From Pycnococcus provasolii (lineage: Eukaryota > Chlorophyta > Pseudoscourfieldiophyceae > Pseudoscourfieldiales), in NCBI GenBank assembly GCA_049487715.1, contig CP150561.1, forward strand, positions 620,001-684,000: a DNA stretch of 64,000 bases, read 5' to 3'. Both the position numbers and the translations under genes were made by a program. Shown piece by piece: positions 1 through 8,536 of this stretch. The notes under the pieces are model-generated. The model was not told where the DNA came from. It did not search any database and saw nothing but the letters and a program-made list of their open reading frames with translations. Positions within the stretch are counted from its first letter, which is position 1. The number at the start of each line of letters is the position of its first letter.

Positions 1-251
1 CACGTGGTTGTTTTGCAGGGAGCGGTATGCATTTCTTGCTCATCTTCGTCTTTATTTTCGACTTCTTCCTCTTCTTCAGCGGTAGCATCGTCCGTTGAGG
101 AGGAGGAGGAGTCCAAAGAGTCCGCCTCATTTTCGTTCTCATCAGTCTCATCGATGGTGTCCAAGCCGTCCGCTGACTCCGCAACGTTCTGTATGAGTTC
201 GTCCACGAGCACTTTCATCTCGTCAATGATCAGCGCCTCGTTACTCTCCAT
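1..251 (-). CDS. N-terminal part of an acidic protein, cut by window edge
   Basis: An open frame starts at an ATG at 251 on the minus strand and runs off the left edge without a stop (83 codons visible). The first 25 residues look like an amphipathic helix (MESNEALIIDEMKVLVDELI). They are followed by a long Asp/Glu/Ser-rich stretch containing a run of five serines and a run of five glutamates. This is typical of the disordered acidic start of a eukaryotic nuclear protein. No domain is visible in the part present, so no function is proposed. The opposite-strand frame is an artefact of the low-complexity composition. Confidence rests on the clean start and acidic bias only. Confidence 0.45.
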   Translation of the reverse strand, partial: MESNEALIIDEMKVLVDELIQNVAESADGLDTIDETDENENEADSLDSSSSSTDDATAEEEEEVENKDEDEQEMHTAPCKTTT

Positions 252-1443
252 GGTGTTGATTGCGCGCAGTCAGGCCAGTCAAAACCCAAACCCCCCCCAT
301 CAGGGGTCCAAGGCGCGAAACGCGAGCCCATGCCTAACCCGCCCTAACCCGAAGGCCACGCAAGACGATTCAAAAATCGTTCAAAGCCCAAGCCAACCAA
401 AGGCCAAGGCCGAGTGCCAGTTGCCAGTGCTACCCTTCGTATTCGTCCGAGAGCGAGAGCGAGTGGTGTGAAAGGAGGCACGGGCATGGACAGACTCTCG
501 GAGGTTTGTGCAAGGCCGATCATCAGGTGTCACGTCCCGGGAGGTCTTCCCGGCGGGCGGTGGGGTCGAGGGGGAGCGATCCTTTTGGTTCGGGGTTTGG
601 GGTCCTGGAGTGGGAAAAAAATAATAGTTGCTGTTTGGGGGTTCGCTGTCCACCTGGTGCGTCTTCTCTCTTTCTTTCTCTCTCTGATTCTCGGCTTTCT
701 CGCCAGTCGGCGTATTATTACCACCGCAGCTCCTTTTATTACCACCGCATCTCCTTCAAACTCACGCAAGGCCAGTCGGCGTATTACCACCGCAGCTCCC
801 TCGATACTCACGCCAGGCCAGTCGGTCAAGGTATGAGGCTGTCTAACGGCAGCCTCATAAACCTTTAGTTGTTCTGTGTGAGGCTCCTAGAGGCGTTCTT
901 CAACTCTCAACTCAGCAGCCTCCCATTTCGTGCATTGTTTCGTAATAACCTCCCTAGAGTGCAGCTCCCGATGCTGTTAGGAAGGCGTTCCTTAGCCCCA
1001 ACCTCCTCCGCGGGATCCCGCGATCGATCGGAAAAGATCACAAAAAGCGTAGCACGGGCTGTCCTTTTCCGGATCGCTTCGGATGTCGGAGGGGCGGAGA
1101 GACACCACCGCCCACCCTCACACGCGGCTCAAAAGTCAAAAGGTCTATTGTCTTGTCGGCGGCGGGACCCAACGCGTGGAAGGGGGAATTCCGGAAGGCT
1201 TGAGGGGGAAGGGAAAGAAGGCTCGGAGCCCCAGGGGGGCGCGCGTCGGCTGTCGGAGTGTTGTTCTCGTTCCCCCCTCCCCTCCTCCCCTCCCCCGCTG
1301 CCCTGCTGGCGGCCGCGCACCTCGACGAGTCCCTCGGTCGCTCGCTCATTCCAAACCGTCTCGCTCTCTTACAAGTGTCTATACTCCACAACACAACACA
1401 ACACAACACGTCCTCGTCTATCACACGACATATACTCTTGAAC
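252..1443. other. Intergenic region, divergent 5' ends
   Basis: This 1.2 kb separates the acidic gene on the left from glutamine synthetase on the right, and should hold both promoters and 5' UTRs. It has two degenerate CCCTAA-like units near 334-350 and an imperfect direct repeat at 702-826. The last 60 bases before 1444 are a pyrimidine/CAACA-rich leader. Open frames crossing it are composition-driven and have no recognisable protein features. Confidence 0.6.
702..826. repeat. Imperfect direct repeat upstream of glutamine synthetase
   Basis: The string GCCAGTCGGCGTATTA occurs at 702-717 and again at 771-786, each followed by ACCACCGCAGCTCC-like sequence. A third partial copy (GCCAGTCGG) starts near 817. 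The unit is about 69 bp. It lies in non-coding sequence and may be a local duplication. Confidence 0.6.
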
Positions 1444-3925
1444 ATGGTACGTTATAGCCTGCCCTCTTCGTGTGCTCTTCGTGTGCTCTTGTCGCGCTCT
1501 TGTTTCGGTTAACCGGGCCTATTTGGTTGGTTTGGGTTGGTTTGGGCCGCCTTAACTTGCTGGTTGGGCTCTTGTTTTCTTTTGTCTTCTTCGGGGAATT
1601 CATCCTGATCAAGTTTGTGATTTTGATTGGTGGTGGTGAAGGTGGTGATAATTATGTATGAATTATTTCACCCAATATTATTCACTCACAACACAAAAAA
1701 TACACCTCCACCACACATCACTCATCATCACATCATCATCACAACAGGGTGCCGCGCCTTCCACAGGAACCGTCAATGTCAACGTCAAAAGCATGCCGCC
1801 CTCAAGTGGTGGCGGCATAAACAAGGTGTCGCCCTCGCCGGTCGACTCGCACAGCATGGCGTCGCCGCTCTTCACCACAGAGGGATACGGCGAGAACGTC
1901 TTCAAGGGCAACATTGCCGCCAAGTACCTCAAGAAGCAGGGACTTACGGTGGACGACCTCAACGACTCCAGCTGGGTGAAGAACCCGAAGAAGGCTGACC
2001 AGATCGCCGCCGCCGTGCTCGACTGGGCCGTCGAACGCGGTGCGTCCAACTACTGCCACCTGTTCCAGCCCATGGCTGCCACGTACCGTCCCGGCCAGAC
2101 GAGCTGCGTGCAGCTCGCCATGTTCGAGTTCGATCCCGACACCGGTGCGGTGGAGTGGAACTTCAAGGGCAAGCACATTCTGCAGGGTGAGACGGACGGC
2201 TCTTCGTACCCCAACGGCGGCCTGCGCGTGACGCACAGCGCCGGAGGATACCTCACCATCGACCCGGAGTCGCCCATGTTCCTCCGAGGAGACTGCGTCT
2301 ACATCCCCGCGTGCTTCGTCGCCTTCACCGGTTACGCGCTCGACGAGAAGACGCCCCTCATCCGCGCCGTGCACGCCATGTCCGAGAATGGCAAGCGCAT
2401 GTTCAAGGCGCTGGGATACGACATCAAGGGACTCGTCAACAACATCGGGCTCGAGCAGGAGCTCTTCTTCGTGCCACGAGAGCACTTCGCCAAGCGCCCC
2501 GACCTCAAGTACACCGGCCGCACGGTGCTCGGCGCGCTCCCCGCGCGCGGGCAGGAGATGAGCGACCACTACATGGCGCCCATCAACCTCACGGGACGCG
2601 CGATGGCGTGCATGCAGGAGATCCAGTCGGAGTGCTACAAGCTTGGCATTCCGCTCAAGACGAGGCATCGCGAGGTGGCGCCGAACCAGTACGAGTTTGC
2701 GCCGCTCTTCGGAACGGTCACCACGCAGACGGACCAGAACCTCTCGGTGATGCAGATTGCGGAGGAGGTGGCGGAGAGGCACAAGCTCGCGGCTCTTTTC
2801 ATCGAGAAGCCGTTCGCGGGCGTCAACGGATCGGGAAAGCACAACAACTGGTCCATCGCCACGACGGATGGCGTGAACCTGTACAATCCTGGTCAGCTCG
2901 AGTCGCACTTCAATGACGGAAAGCTCACGCCAATCATCATGGCAGCCACCGTCGCGGCCATCGATCGGTACGGCGACCTCATGCGCATGGCCATTGCCGC
3001 GCCGGGCAATGACTTCCGCCTTGGTGCGATGGAGGCGCCGCCCGCGGTCATGTCGACTTACCTCGGAACGCAGATGACGGAGTACCTGGAGAAGTTTGTC
3101 GCCGGAGAGAACGCCACGTACCACCCGACCACCACGACGGTGGACCTCGGTGCGCCAAGCCTGCCGAACATCATCGCACCGGCGGAGGACCGCAACCGCA
3201 CATCACCGTTCCCGTACGGCGGACACCGCTTCGAGTTCCGCGCCGTGGGATCGAGCCAGAACGTGTCTTTGGTGAACACCTGCCTCGCGGCGATGATGGG
3301 AAAGATGTTCGGTGAGATTGCCACCGCGGTGGAAGGTGGCGCGAGCCCGATCGACGTTGCGCGCGACCTGCTCAAGAAGCACATGAAGTGCGTTTACAAT
3401 GGAAACGGATACGATCCAGAGTGGCCGCAGAAAGCCGTGGAGAAGGGCGTCTGGCGCATCGACAGCGGCGTGGAGGCGATTGAGAGGCTCACGGACGAGA
3501 AGAATGTGGAGCTCTTCAGCTCGCTCAACATCTTTACGGCGGAAGAGTGTCAGGCTCGTAAGGATATCATGCTTGAGCTCTACGTTTCGGTCGTGGAGAT
3601 GGAGTGCCAAGTCATGATCGACATGATCAACCAGCACTGCAAGCCGTCATGCTCGCGCGGAGGCTTGCCCACGGGCGAACTCGACTCGGCGGTATCTACG
3701 CTCGAGGCGGGGTGGCGAGCTATCGCGGACACGTCAGAACTCGCGGCGAAGGCACACGCCTGCCGTACATTTCGCCTTGAGACGATGGTCACCGTGCGCG
3801 CGACCGTGGACGCGCTGGAGAAGAAGTGCCCGAGAGACTGCTGGACGCTCCCGACGTACGATGACCTGCTGTTCCTCGACACGATGGACACGCCATTCTC
3901 GATGTGGACGAACCGCGAGGCGTAA
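1444..3925 (+). CDS. Glutamine synthetase type III (GlnN-like), spliced
   Basis: This enzyme forms glutamine from glutamate, ammonia and ATP. The coding frame from 1748 to the stop at 3925 gives about 725 residues, the normal length for the large GSIII family and far longer than the plant-type GSII (~350). In the spliced protein, HREVAPNQYEFAP begins near residue 308 and NGSGKHNNWS near 361; both are GS active-site motifs in their GSIII form. The 5' end is best explained by an exon holding only the ATG (1444-1446), a 301-bp GT-AG intron, then GGT GCC GCG at 1748 in frame. Alternatives are internal ATGs (for example 1857, MASPLFTTEGYGE). No clear plastid transit peptide is seen. GSIII is best known from bacteria, diatoms and haptophytes. 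Confidence 0.93.
1447..1747 (+). other. Intron directly after the start codon of GSIII
   Basis: The donor is ATG|GTACGT and the acceptor ACAACAG|GGT. Length is 301 bp, phase 0 relative to the ATG. The sequence is visibly more T-rich than the flanking coding DNA and contains several TTAAC/CTAAC-like possible branch sites. Splicing joins the ATG to the open GSIII frame with no residue lost. Confidence 0.7.
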
Positions 3926-3982
3926 GAATGAAATCAAAGGAACGAGGCGGCGTGTACTACACTGATAGCGTTTGGGTTGTGA

Positions 3983-4001
3983 GGGGGGGGGGGGGGGGGG
4001 G
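3983..4001 (+). repeat. Poly(G) tract in 3' flank of GSIII
   Basis: Nineteen consecutive G residues lie about 60 bp after the GSIII stop codon. The tract could form a G-quadruplex in the transcript, or its length may be unreliable. Confidence 0.8.
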
Positions 4002-4105
4002 AATGCTGTTTTTGTTACGTTAACGTTAGTGAGTAAAAGGCTTCATATCACGAAGAATATTCCTTTTTTTGAAACGATAAACACATAAATTGCATCACTT
4101 TCTTG

Positions 4106-5662
4106 TCACATGGCAAACGTGAGCGCTTCCGCCTGCGCCTGCATGCGATGCCGTCCATCGGCGGTGTCGACGATGAGCCGCGCAATGGCGTCGCGCAATT
4201 GCGTCACATCCGCATCGGACATTGCCGAATTCTGCGGTGGTGGTGGCGGCGGCGTAGATGTAGATGCATGTGCAGGAGCGGCGGTGGTTGTGGTTGTGGT
4301 TGTGGTTGTGGTGGCGGCGGCGGCAGAAAAACGATGTGGATGCGACGGTGCTGGAGTTGCGATGGTGGAGGTGGGAGTAGTGGTGAAGCGGTATGCCGTC
4401 GCAAGGCTCGAAGGAACGTCCTCATCCGCTCGTCTCGCGAAACGAGCGCTGGCTCGAGCCTGCTGTCGCAGCCTACCGTGAATGCGTGCAAAGTCGCTCG
4501 GCGCCATCGGGTCCGCCGCGGGTGGCGGGGAAGATGCCCCCCCAGCTCGGTCTGCTCCGCCGCGCACGACAGTCCGTTCGACAAATACTGCGCGGCCATA
4601 GGCTGCCGCGGCGACGCGGTAGCGACTTCGCAGACCAATTGCACGCGACCAGTCGTTCGCCTCGCGCACCTTTAATGGCAGCTCTTCCGCGAGCGCATCT
4701 TGCCACGACAGCGCCGCCACATCCGCGCCCATCGCGCTCGCGTCTGGCCCCCGTCTCCGATGCGCGGTGGTGGCTGTCTCCGCATCCCGTCGCCTGCGCT
4801 TCTTTTCCTCGACGACGCGCTTCTGCGCGCGCGCAACGCCGTCGTCGGCTTGTCTGGCTGCAGGTTGTCTGCTCGCGGCGTGGGCGCTGGCAGGCCTCTG
4901 TCGTGTGGCAGGTCCGAACGCAAAGCCTCCCGCTCTTGCAATGCCGTGCGCCATAAGTGCGGGTTCCGCCGCGCGCCGCCGTCGGCCTGTCGTCGTGGTG
5001 GGCTTCTTTCCGCGCCTTGCCTGCACTGCGCTTGCGATGGCCGCGTCGTTGCGGCTGAGACTCGCCGCAAACGTTCGAGCGTCCGGCACATATGGCACTG
5101 CGTCGTCGCTTGCCAGCGGCACCGCCGCCGCCGCCTCCGCCTCTGCCGGCCCCGCCGCGTCGTCGTGCTGGTCGGAGAAAGGTAGTCCCTGCTGCTGTTG
5201 TTCAGCCAAGAGCGTGACTCGCCCGCCCCTGAATTCGACGCGCCCGTCGTCGTCTCCAGTCGCCGTCGAAGAGGCTGCCTGCACGGCGTGCAACTGGGTC
5301 TGCTGCAGCACCTGTCCTTTTTTAGGCGCGGCTGACTTCGGCCTCACCATGGGCGAGCTCGCTTCCGCCGACTGCGGCCTTCGCCAGCTCGCCCTTTCCT
5401 CCTCTCGACTTCTTTGCGTCGCGGACTTTGGCGAGCTCGGTCTGACGAACGTCGGTTGCGCGGACATGGCTGCCCTCTGCGCCTTTCTCATTCTTTGCGT
5501 TTCTTTGAAAGCTGCGTAGTGCGCCTCTGTGTTCGCCTCGAGTTCGTACTCGTCCTGCGAGTCGTCGTCGTCGTCGTCGTCGTCGTCGACGAGTCCCGCG
5601 AGTTCGTCGTCGTCGAAGTCGACGTTGTCATCAAGACCGACATTGCTGACCACCGCGGCCAT
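4106..5662 (-). CDS. Hypothetical acidic, low-complexity protein (518 aa)
   Basis: The start is an ATG at 5662 and the frame is open for 518 residues. The N terminus is acidic, with a run of nine aspartates. Three RPxSA-like stretches follow (VRPSSPKSA, MVRPKSAAPKKG, RQRPASAHAA). A central part carries the more conserved-looking string LPLKVREANDWSRAIGLRSR, and a Thr-rich run precedes a short C-terminal helix (LRDAIARLIVDTADGRHRMQ). No known domain is recognised. RPxSA motifs are frequent in proteins of algal and protist cilia, which weakly suggests an axonemal or cytoskeletal role, but this is inference. A reverse-frame reading is excluded because this frame alone has both acidic and helix-forming segments. 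Confidence 0.7.
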   Translation of the reverse strand: MAAVVSNVGLDDNVDFDDDELAGLVDDDDDDDDDSQDEYELEANTEAHYAAFKETQRMRKAQRAAMSAQPTFVRPSSPKSATQRSREEERASWRRPQSAEASSPMVRPKSAAPKKGQVLQQTQLHAVQAASSTATGDDDGRVEFRGGRVTLLAEQQQQGLPFSDQHDDAAGPAEAEAAAAVPLASDDAVPYVPDARTFAASLSRNDAAIASAVQARRGKKPTTTTGRRRRAAEPALMAHGIARAGGFAFGPATRQRPASAHAASRQPAARQADDGVARAQKRVVEEKKRRRRDAETATTAHRRRGPDASAMGADVAALSWQDALAEELPLKVREANDWSRAIGLRSRYRVAAAAYGRAVFVERTVVRGGADRAGGASSPPPAADPMAPSDFARIHGRLRQQARASARFARRADEDVPSSLATAYRFTTTPTSTIATPAPSHPHRFSAAAATTTTTTTTTTAAPAHASTSTPPPPPPQNSAMSDADVTQLRDAIARLIVDTADGRHRMQAQAEALTFAM

Positions 5663-5931
5663 GGCTGACTGAGAACCCTTTTCTTAAAAAAAGAATGGCG
5701 AGGAGATGAGTCAGGGTAAAATTTACCGAAAGGAAACGGAGGAAAGGAACTCGATTTCGGTGGGGTAGGTTCCATAGAGTGTATAGAGGGAAACAGTTCA
5801 GAATTTCTTCGGAATTGACCACCAGAATCAGCCAGTGGGAAGGAGCAACGCGGTTAAACAAACAAAAAAAATTTTTTACTCCCACGGTTTTCACGGGGCC
5901 CCCCCCCCACCAAAAAGAAAAAAAAAAAAAA

Positions 5932-5974
<43 letters not shown>

Positions 5975-6457
5975 CTTTTCTCCGGGGGGGGGGGCCCACA
6001 ATCAAAGGCAAGTCCCATGTGGGGAATGGTCCATTTATGGATTCCCTTACCAAGCGGATGATTAGGTCGGCGTTTTCCAAAAAACTTGCCTCTCCCTTTT
6101 AAATCCCTTTGCGGCCGGCCTCTTCCCTCTTCCCTCTTCCTCTTCCCTCTTCCGACGGTCCGATAGACTATCTTCAACAACCTCTCCGCTCCCGTTGTGG
6201 CTGGCCCCTGTCCTGGTTGTCCCCCTCCAGTTGGGGCTTGCTTTGGCTTTGGCTTTCGTCGGGCATCCCACTCTCCCTCCAGGCCTCCAGCTCCCTCGTC
6301 TGAGGCTCTGACCAACCTCGTCTGTCCGCTGATTCACTACTACTGAAGACGTCAAGTGGTGCTCGTCCGTTCCTTCTTCGTCTACCTCAAGCACGAGGCA
6401 GTCGCCCTCGAGTCCACGCATCAACATTTATTCAACTCAGCCTTCCTGTGCTTCATC
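5663..6457. other. Intergenic region with poly(A)/poly(G) block
   Basis: This region holds the divergent 5' ends of the acidic protein (minus) and the coiled-coil protein (plus). Its centre is a homopolymer block (separate entry). The 3' half (6100-6340) is pyrimidine-rich with CTTCC repeats, consistent with a 5' UTR. No convincing gene is seen. Confidence 0.6.
5899..5994. repeat. Compound homopolymer block: C10, A14, G42, G11
   Basis: In order: ten C at 5899-5908, five A and a G, fourteen A at 5918-5931, forty-two G at 5932-5973, a 10-base pyrimidine-rich spacer, then eleven G at 5984-5994. A pure 42-base G run is exceptional and may be an assembly or basecalling artefact. If real, it is a strong G-quadruplex former in a bidirectional promoter region. 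Confidence 0.85.
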
Positions 6458-7822
6458 ATGCTCGTTGCGGACGCGTCCGCGTCGGCGAACCTCGCGAGGC
6501 CGTCCGGGCTGTCAGCCGCCGCGCTCGCGCTCGCTTCCGAGGCGGTCGCGGAGAGAAAGAGGATGACGCACCTTGCGGCGTCCAACACGCCGGGGGCCGC
6601 AGCAGGAGGGCTGGGAGACGCAAACGCGACCATGACGCCCGCGACGGCAAACGCCGTAAGCTCAGGCATGATGCCGCCGAGCAGGGAGGGAAGCCTCACG
6701 CCACTCGCCTTCACGGCGAAGGCGCCGGCGACCGTCGAGACCGCGAACGCGCTTGGCATACTCAGGCAAGACGACGATCTCAGCCCAGTGCTTGCAGGCG
6801 GTCCATCCGCAGGCGACCTGGGAACGCCTGCGGATGCCGCCGCGGCTAGGGTATCGGCACAAACCAAGGGAATCGCCGCAGGGCCGTTCGGAAAGGGCGT
6901 GCTTGAAACACTACGCGCCGTGTGGGACAGCCACGCCACGGCGATGGACGCGTGCGGGCGCCGCGCGGCTGGCGCGCTGGACGCCGCGGAGACGTCCGCT
7001 CTCGGCGCCATGGCGCGCATAGACGGGGCGCCGGAGGGAATTTCCGAGGCTGTGGCTGCCGCGCGCGCGCTTGCTGACGGCGCGCGCGACTCGCTGCTGA
7101 CGAGCCTGGAGGAGAGCCGACAGCTCGACGACGCGTTTGCGCGCGAGACGTACGCGCTTGCGCGCGGCGCGTTCGAGTACGGCACGAACGCCGTTCACGA
7201 TGCTCTCGTCAGCAAGTACCGCGACCGCGCGGATTTGGAGTCGAAGGAGCAGCAGCGCCGTCTCGACAACTGCCGTCGCAGCGGGGAGGTGCACCTGCGC
7301 GACACGCTCGCGAGCGAGCTTGCTCGGCAGAAGCACAACTTGACGAGTGAGTTTGACGTCGAGCGTGCGGCGCACACCGCTCGCATCAAGGAGATGTCGA
7401 GCGAGCTGCAGCACGCGAATGAGACGGGGCGAGCGCTCAAGGCGCAGAAGGAGGTGATCAAGCAGGAGTTGGCAGCTGCGCTGCGCGAGCTCAGGCAGTC
7501 GTCGATGTGGAAGCAACGCTACGAGAATGAGCGCAAGCGCACCCACGAGCACAAGAACAATACGGGTGAGCTGAAGAGGGCGTACGAGGCTAAACTTCAG
7601 GAGTGGAAGGAGCGAATGGACCTGGAGACGGGCCGGCGAGATCGCGAGCTTGCGCGTCTACGCACGGAGAATTCTCAGATGAAAGATCAGCTGCGAAGCT
7701 TGCACAAGGACGCGAACATCGCGCACATACGAAATAACGTGTCTCGCGTGGAGACTCCTGAGGAGCGTGCGAGAAGAGTGCTTGGCGGCGGAGGATCTGT
7801 GACGCCGCCTGGCTCTCAGTAA
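6458..7822 (+). CDS. Coiled-coil protein of unknown function (454 aa)
   Basis: The chosen start is the ATG at 6458 (MLVADASASANLARPSGL). The upstream part of the frame begins at a non-ATG codon and lies in the pyrimidine-rich leader. Residues 1-150 are Ala/Gly-rich and probably disordered. A helical middle follows, and from about residue 245 to 430 there is a long Glu/Lys/Arg/Gln-rich coiled coil (for example DLESKEQQRRLDNCRRSGEV) with few helix breakers. The C terminus is short and Gly-rich. TGTAA at 7840 provides a poly(A) signal 18 bases after the stop. The architecture fits a cytoskeletal or centriolar/ciliary component, but no family is recognised. Confidence 0.75.
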   Translation: MLVADASASANLARPSGLSAAALALASEAVAERKRMTHLAASNTPGAAAGGLGDANATMTPATANAVSSGMMPPSREGSLTPLAFTAKAPATVETANALGILRQDDDLSPVLAGGPSAGDLGTPADAAAARVSAQTKGIAAGPFGKGVLETLRAVWDSHATAMDACGRRAAGALDAAETSALGAMARIDGAPEGISEAVAAARALADGARDSLLTSLEESRQLDDAFARETYALARGAFEYGTNAVHDALVSKYRDRADLESKEQQRRLDNCRRSGEVHLRDTLASELARQKHNLTSEFDVERAAHTARIKEMSSELQHANETGRALKAQKEVIKQELAAALRELRQSSMWKQRYENERKRTHEHKNNTGELKRAYEAKLQEWKERMDLETGRRDRELARLRTENSQMKDQLRSLHKDANIAHIRNNVSRVETPEERARRVLGGGGSVTPPGSQ

Positions 7823-8043
7823 GCGTCGACGTTAGTGTGTGTAAAGTACATGATTGCAAGCCCCAACTCCAAGACAGCTTCCTTTTCCGACAAAGTTGAA
7901 CTCCTTAAGAGACGACTCTAGGGAGAGTCGTGAGTGTGACTCTTCAGTCATCGTGTTGATGTGAGTGGACAAGCGTTTGGATAAAGAAAATAAAGTACAC
8001 TCCATTACTTCACGAGCAATCTTCGGAGAAAAGCGTATTCGTG

Positions 8044-8319
8044 TCATGCGCTTTGTTCGTCGGTTGCGTACGTGACCCGTATTGTCTTTCCGTCGATTTC
8101 GTTCATGTGCATGTTTGCGACGGCATCCGCGCAGTCGTCGGCGTCTGCGTACTGCACGAACGCGAATCCCTTCGTTTGTCCGGTTTCGTAGTTGAGCGGC
8201 ATGCTTACAGTTTCAATGAGTCCGAACGGGATGAACGCCGCCCTGAGTGTGTGTTCGCTGGTGGAAGGAGCGAGTCCGCCGACGTATAGACGAGACGGCG
8301 GCGCGGGCGCGGCTGACAT
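8044..8319 (-). CDS. Small RRM protein, cyclophilin-E RRM-like
   Basis: This 91-residue protein starts at the ATG at 8319 (MSAAPAPPSRLYVGGLAPST). It is essentially a single RNA-recognition motif: RNP2 is LYVGGL, RNP1 is KGFAFVQY. The spacing and the strings AAFIPFG and YETGQTKGFAFV closely resemble the N-terminal RRM of the spliceosomal peptidyl-prolyl isomerase CypE/CYP33. The cyclophilin domain found in that family is absent and the stop comes right after the last RRM strand. It probably binds RNA, and a spliceosome association is inferred from the resemblance. It is divergently arranged with the WDR76-like gene across a telomere-like repeat block. Confidence 0.85.
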   Translation of the reverse strand: MSAAPAPPSRLYVGGLAPSTSEHTLRAAFIPFGLIETVSMPLNYETGQTKGFAFVQYADADDCADAVANMHMNEIDGKTIRVTYATDEQSA

Positions 8320-8392
8320 AAGGGGTGGAGAGGAGAGGGAGCGCCGCCAAAATGGCAAAGTGGAAGTGCCTGACACGAAAACCCGAACCGTG

Positions 8393-8452
8393 CTAACCCT
8401 AACCCTAATCGTACTAACCCTAACCCTATACCCTAACCCTATACCCTAACCC
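8393..8452. repeat. Telomere-like CCCTAA block in divergent promoter
   Basis: About seven CCCTAA/CTAACCC units, some separated by TAT or TCGTA, lie 74 bp upstream of the RRM start and 85 bp upstream of the WDR76-like start. Position and orientation resemble plant telo-box elements. Confidence 0.85.
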
Positions 8453-8536
8453 GACCGACTCCAATCTGACATGTCTGACCCGTTTTTTTGAACCAAACCC
8501 CCCACCCTCCCGCCATTCTTCCCTGCATCTGTCAGT

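Noticed and set aside
869-1457. Overlapping frames upstream of glutamine synthetase
   Set aside because: They overlap each other in three frames, cross the leader of GSIII and show no domain or codon bias.
1802-3124. Long minus-strand open frame opposite glutamine synthetase
   Set aside because: It is antisense to a clearly conserved enzyme and its Arg/Val/His-rich composition is the usual mirror of GC-rich coding DNA.
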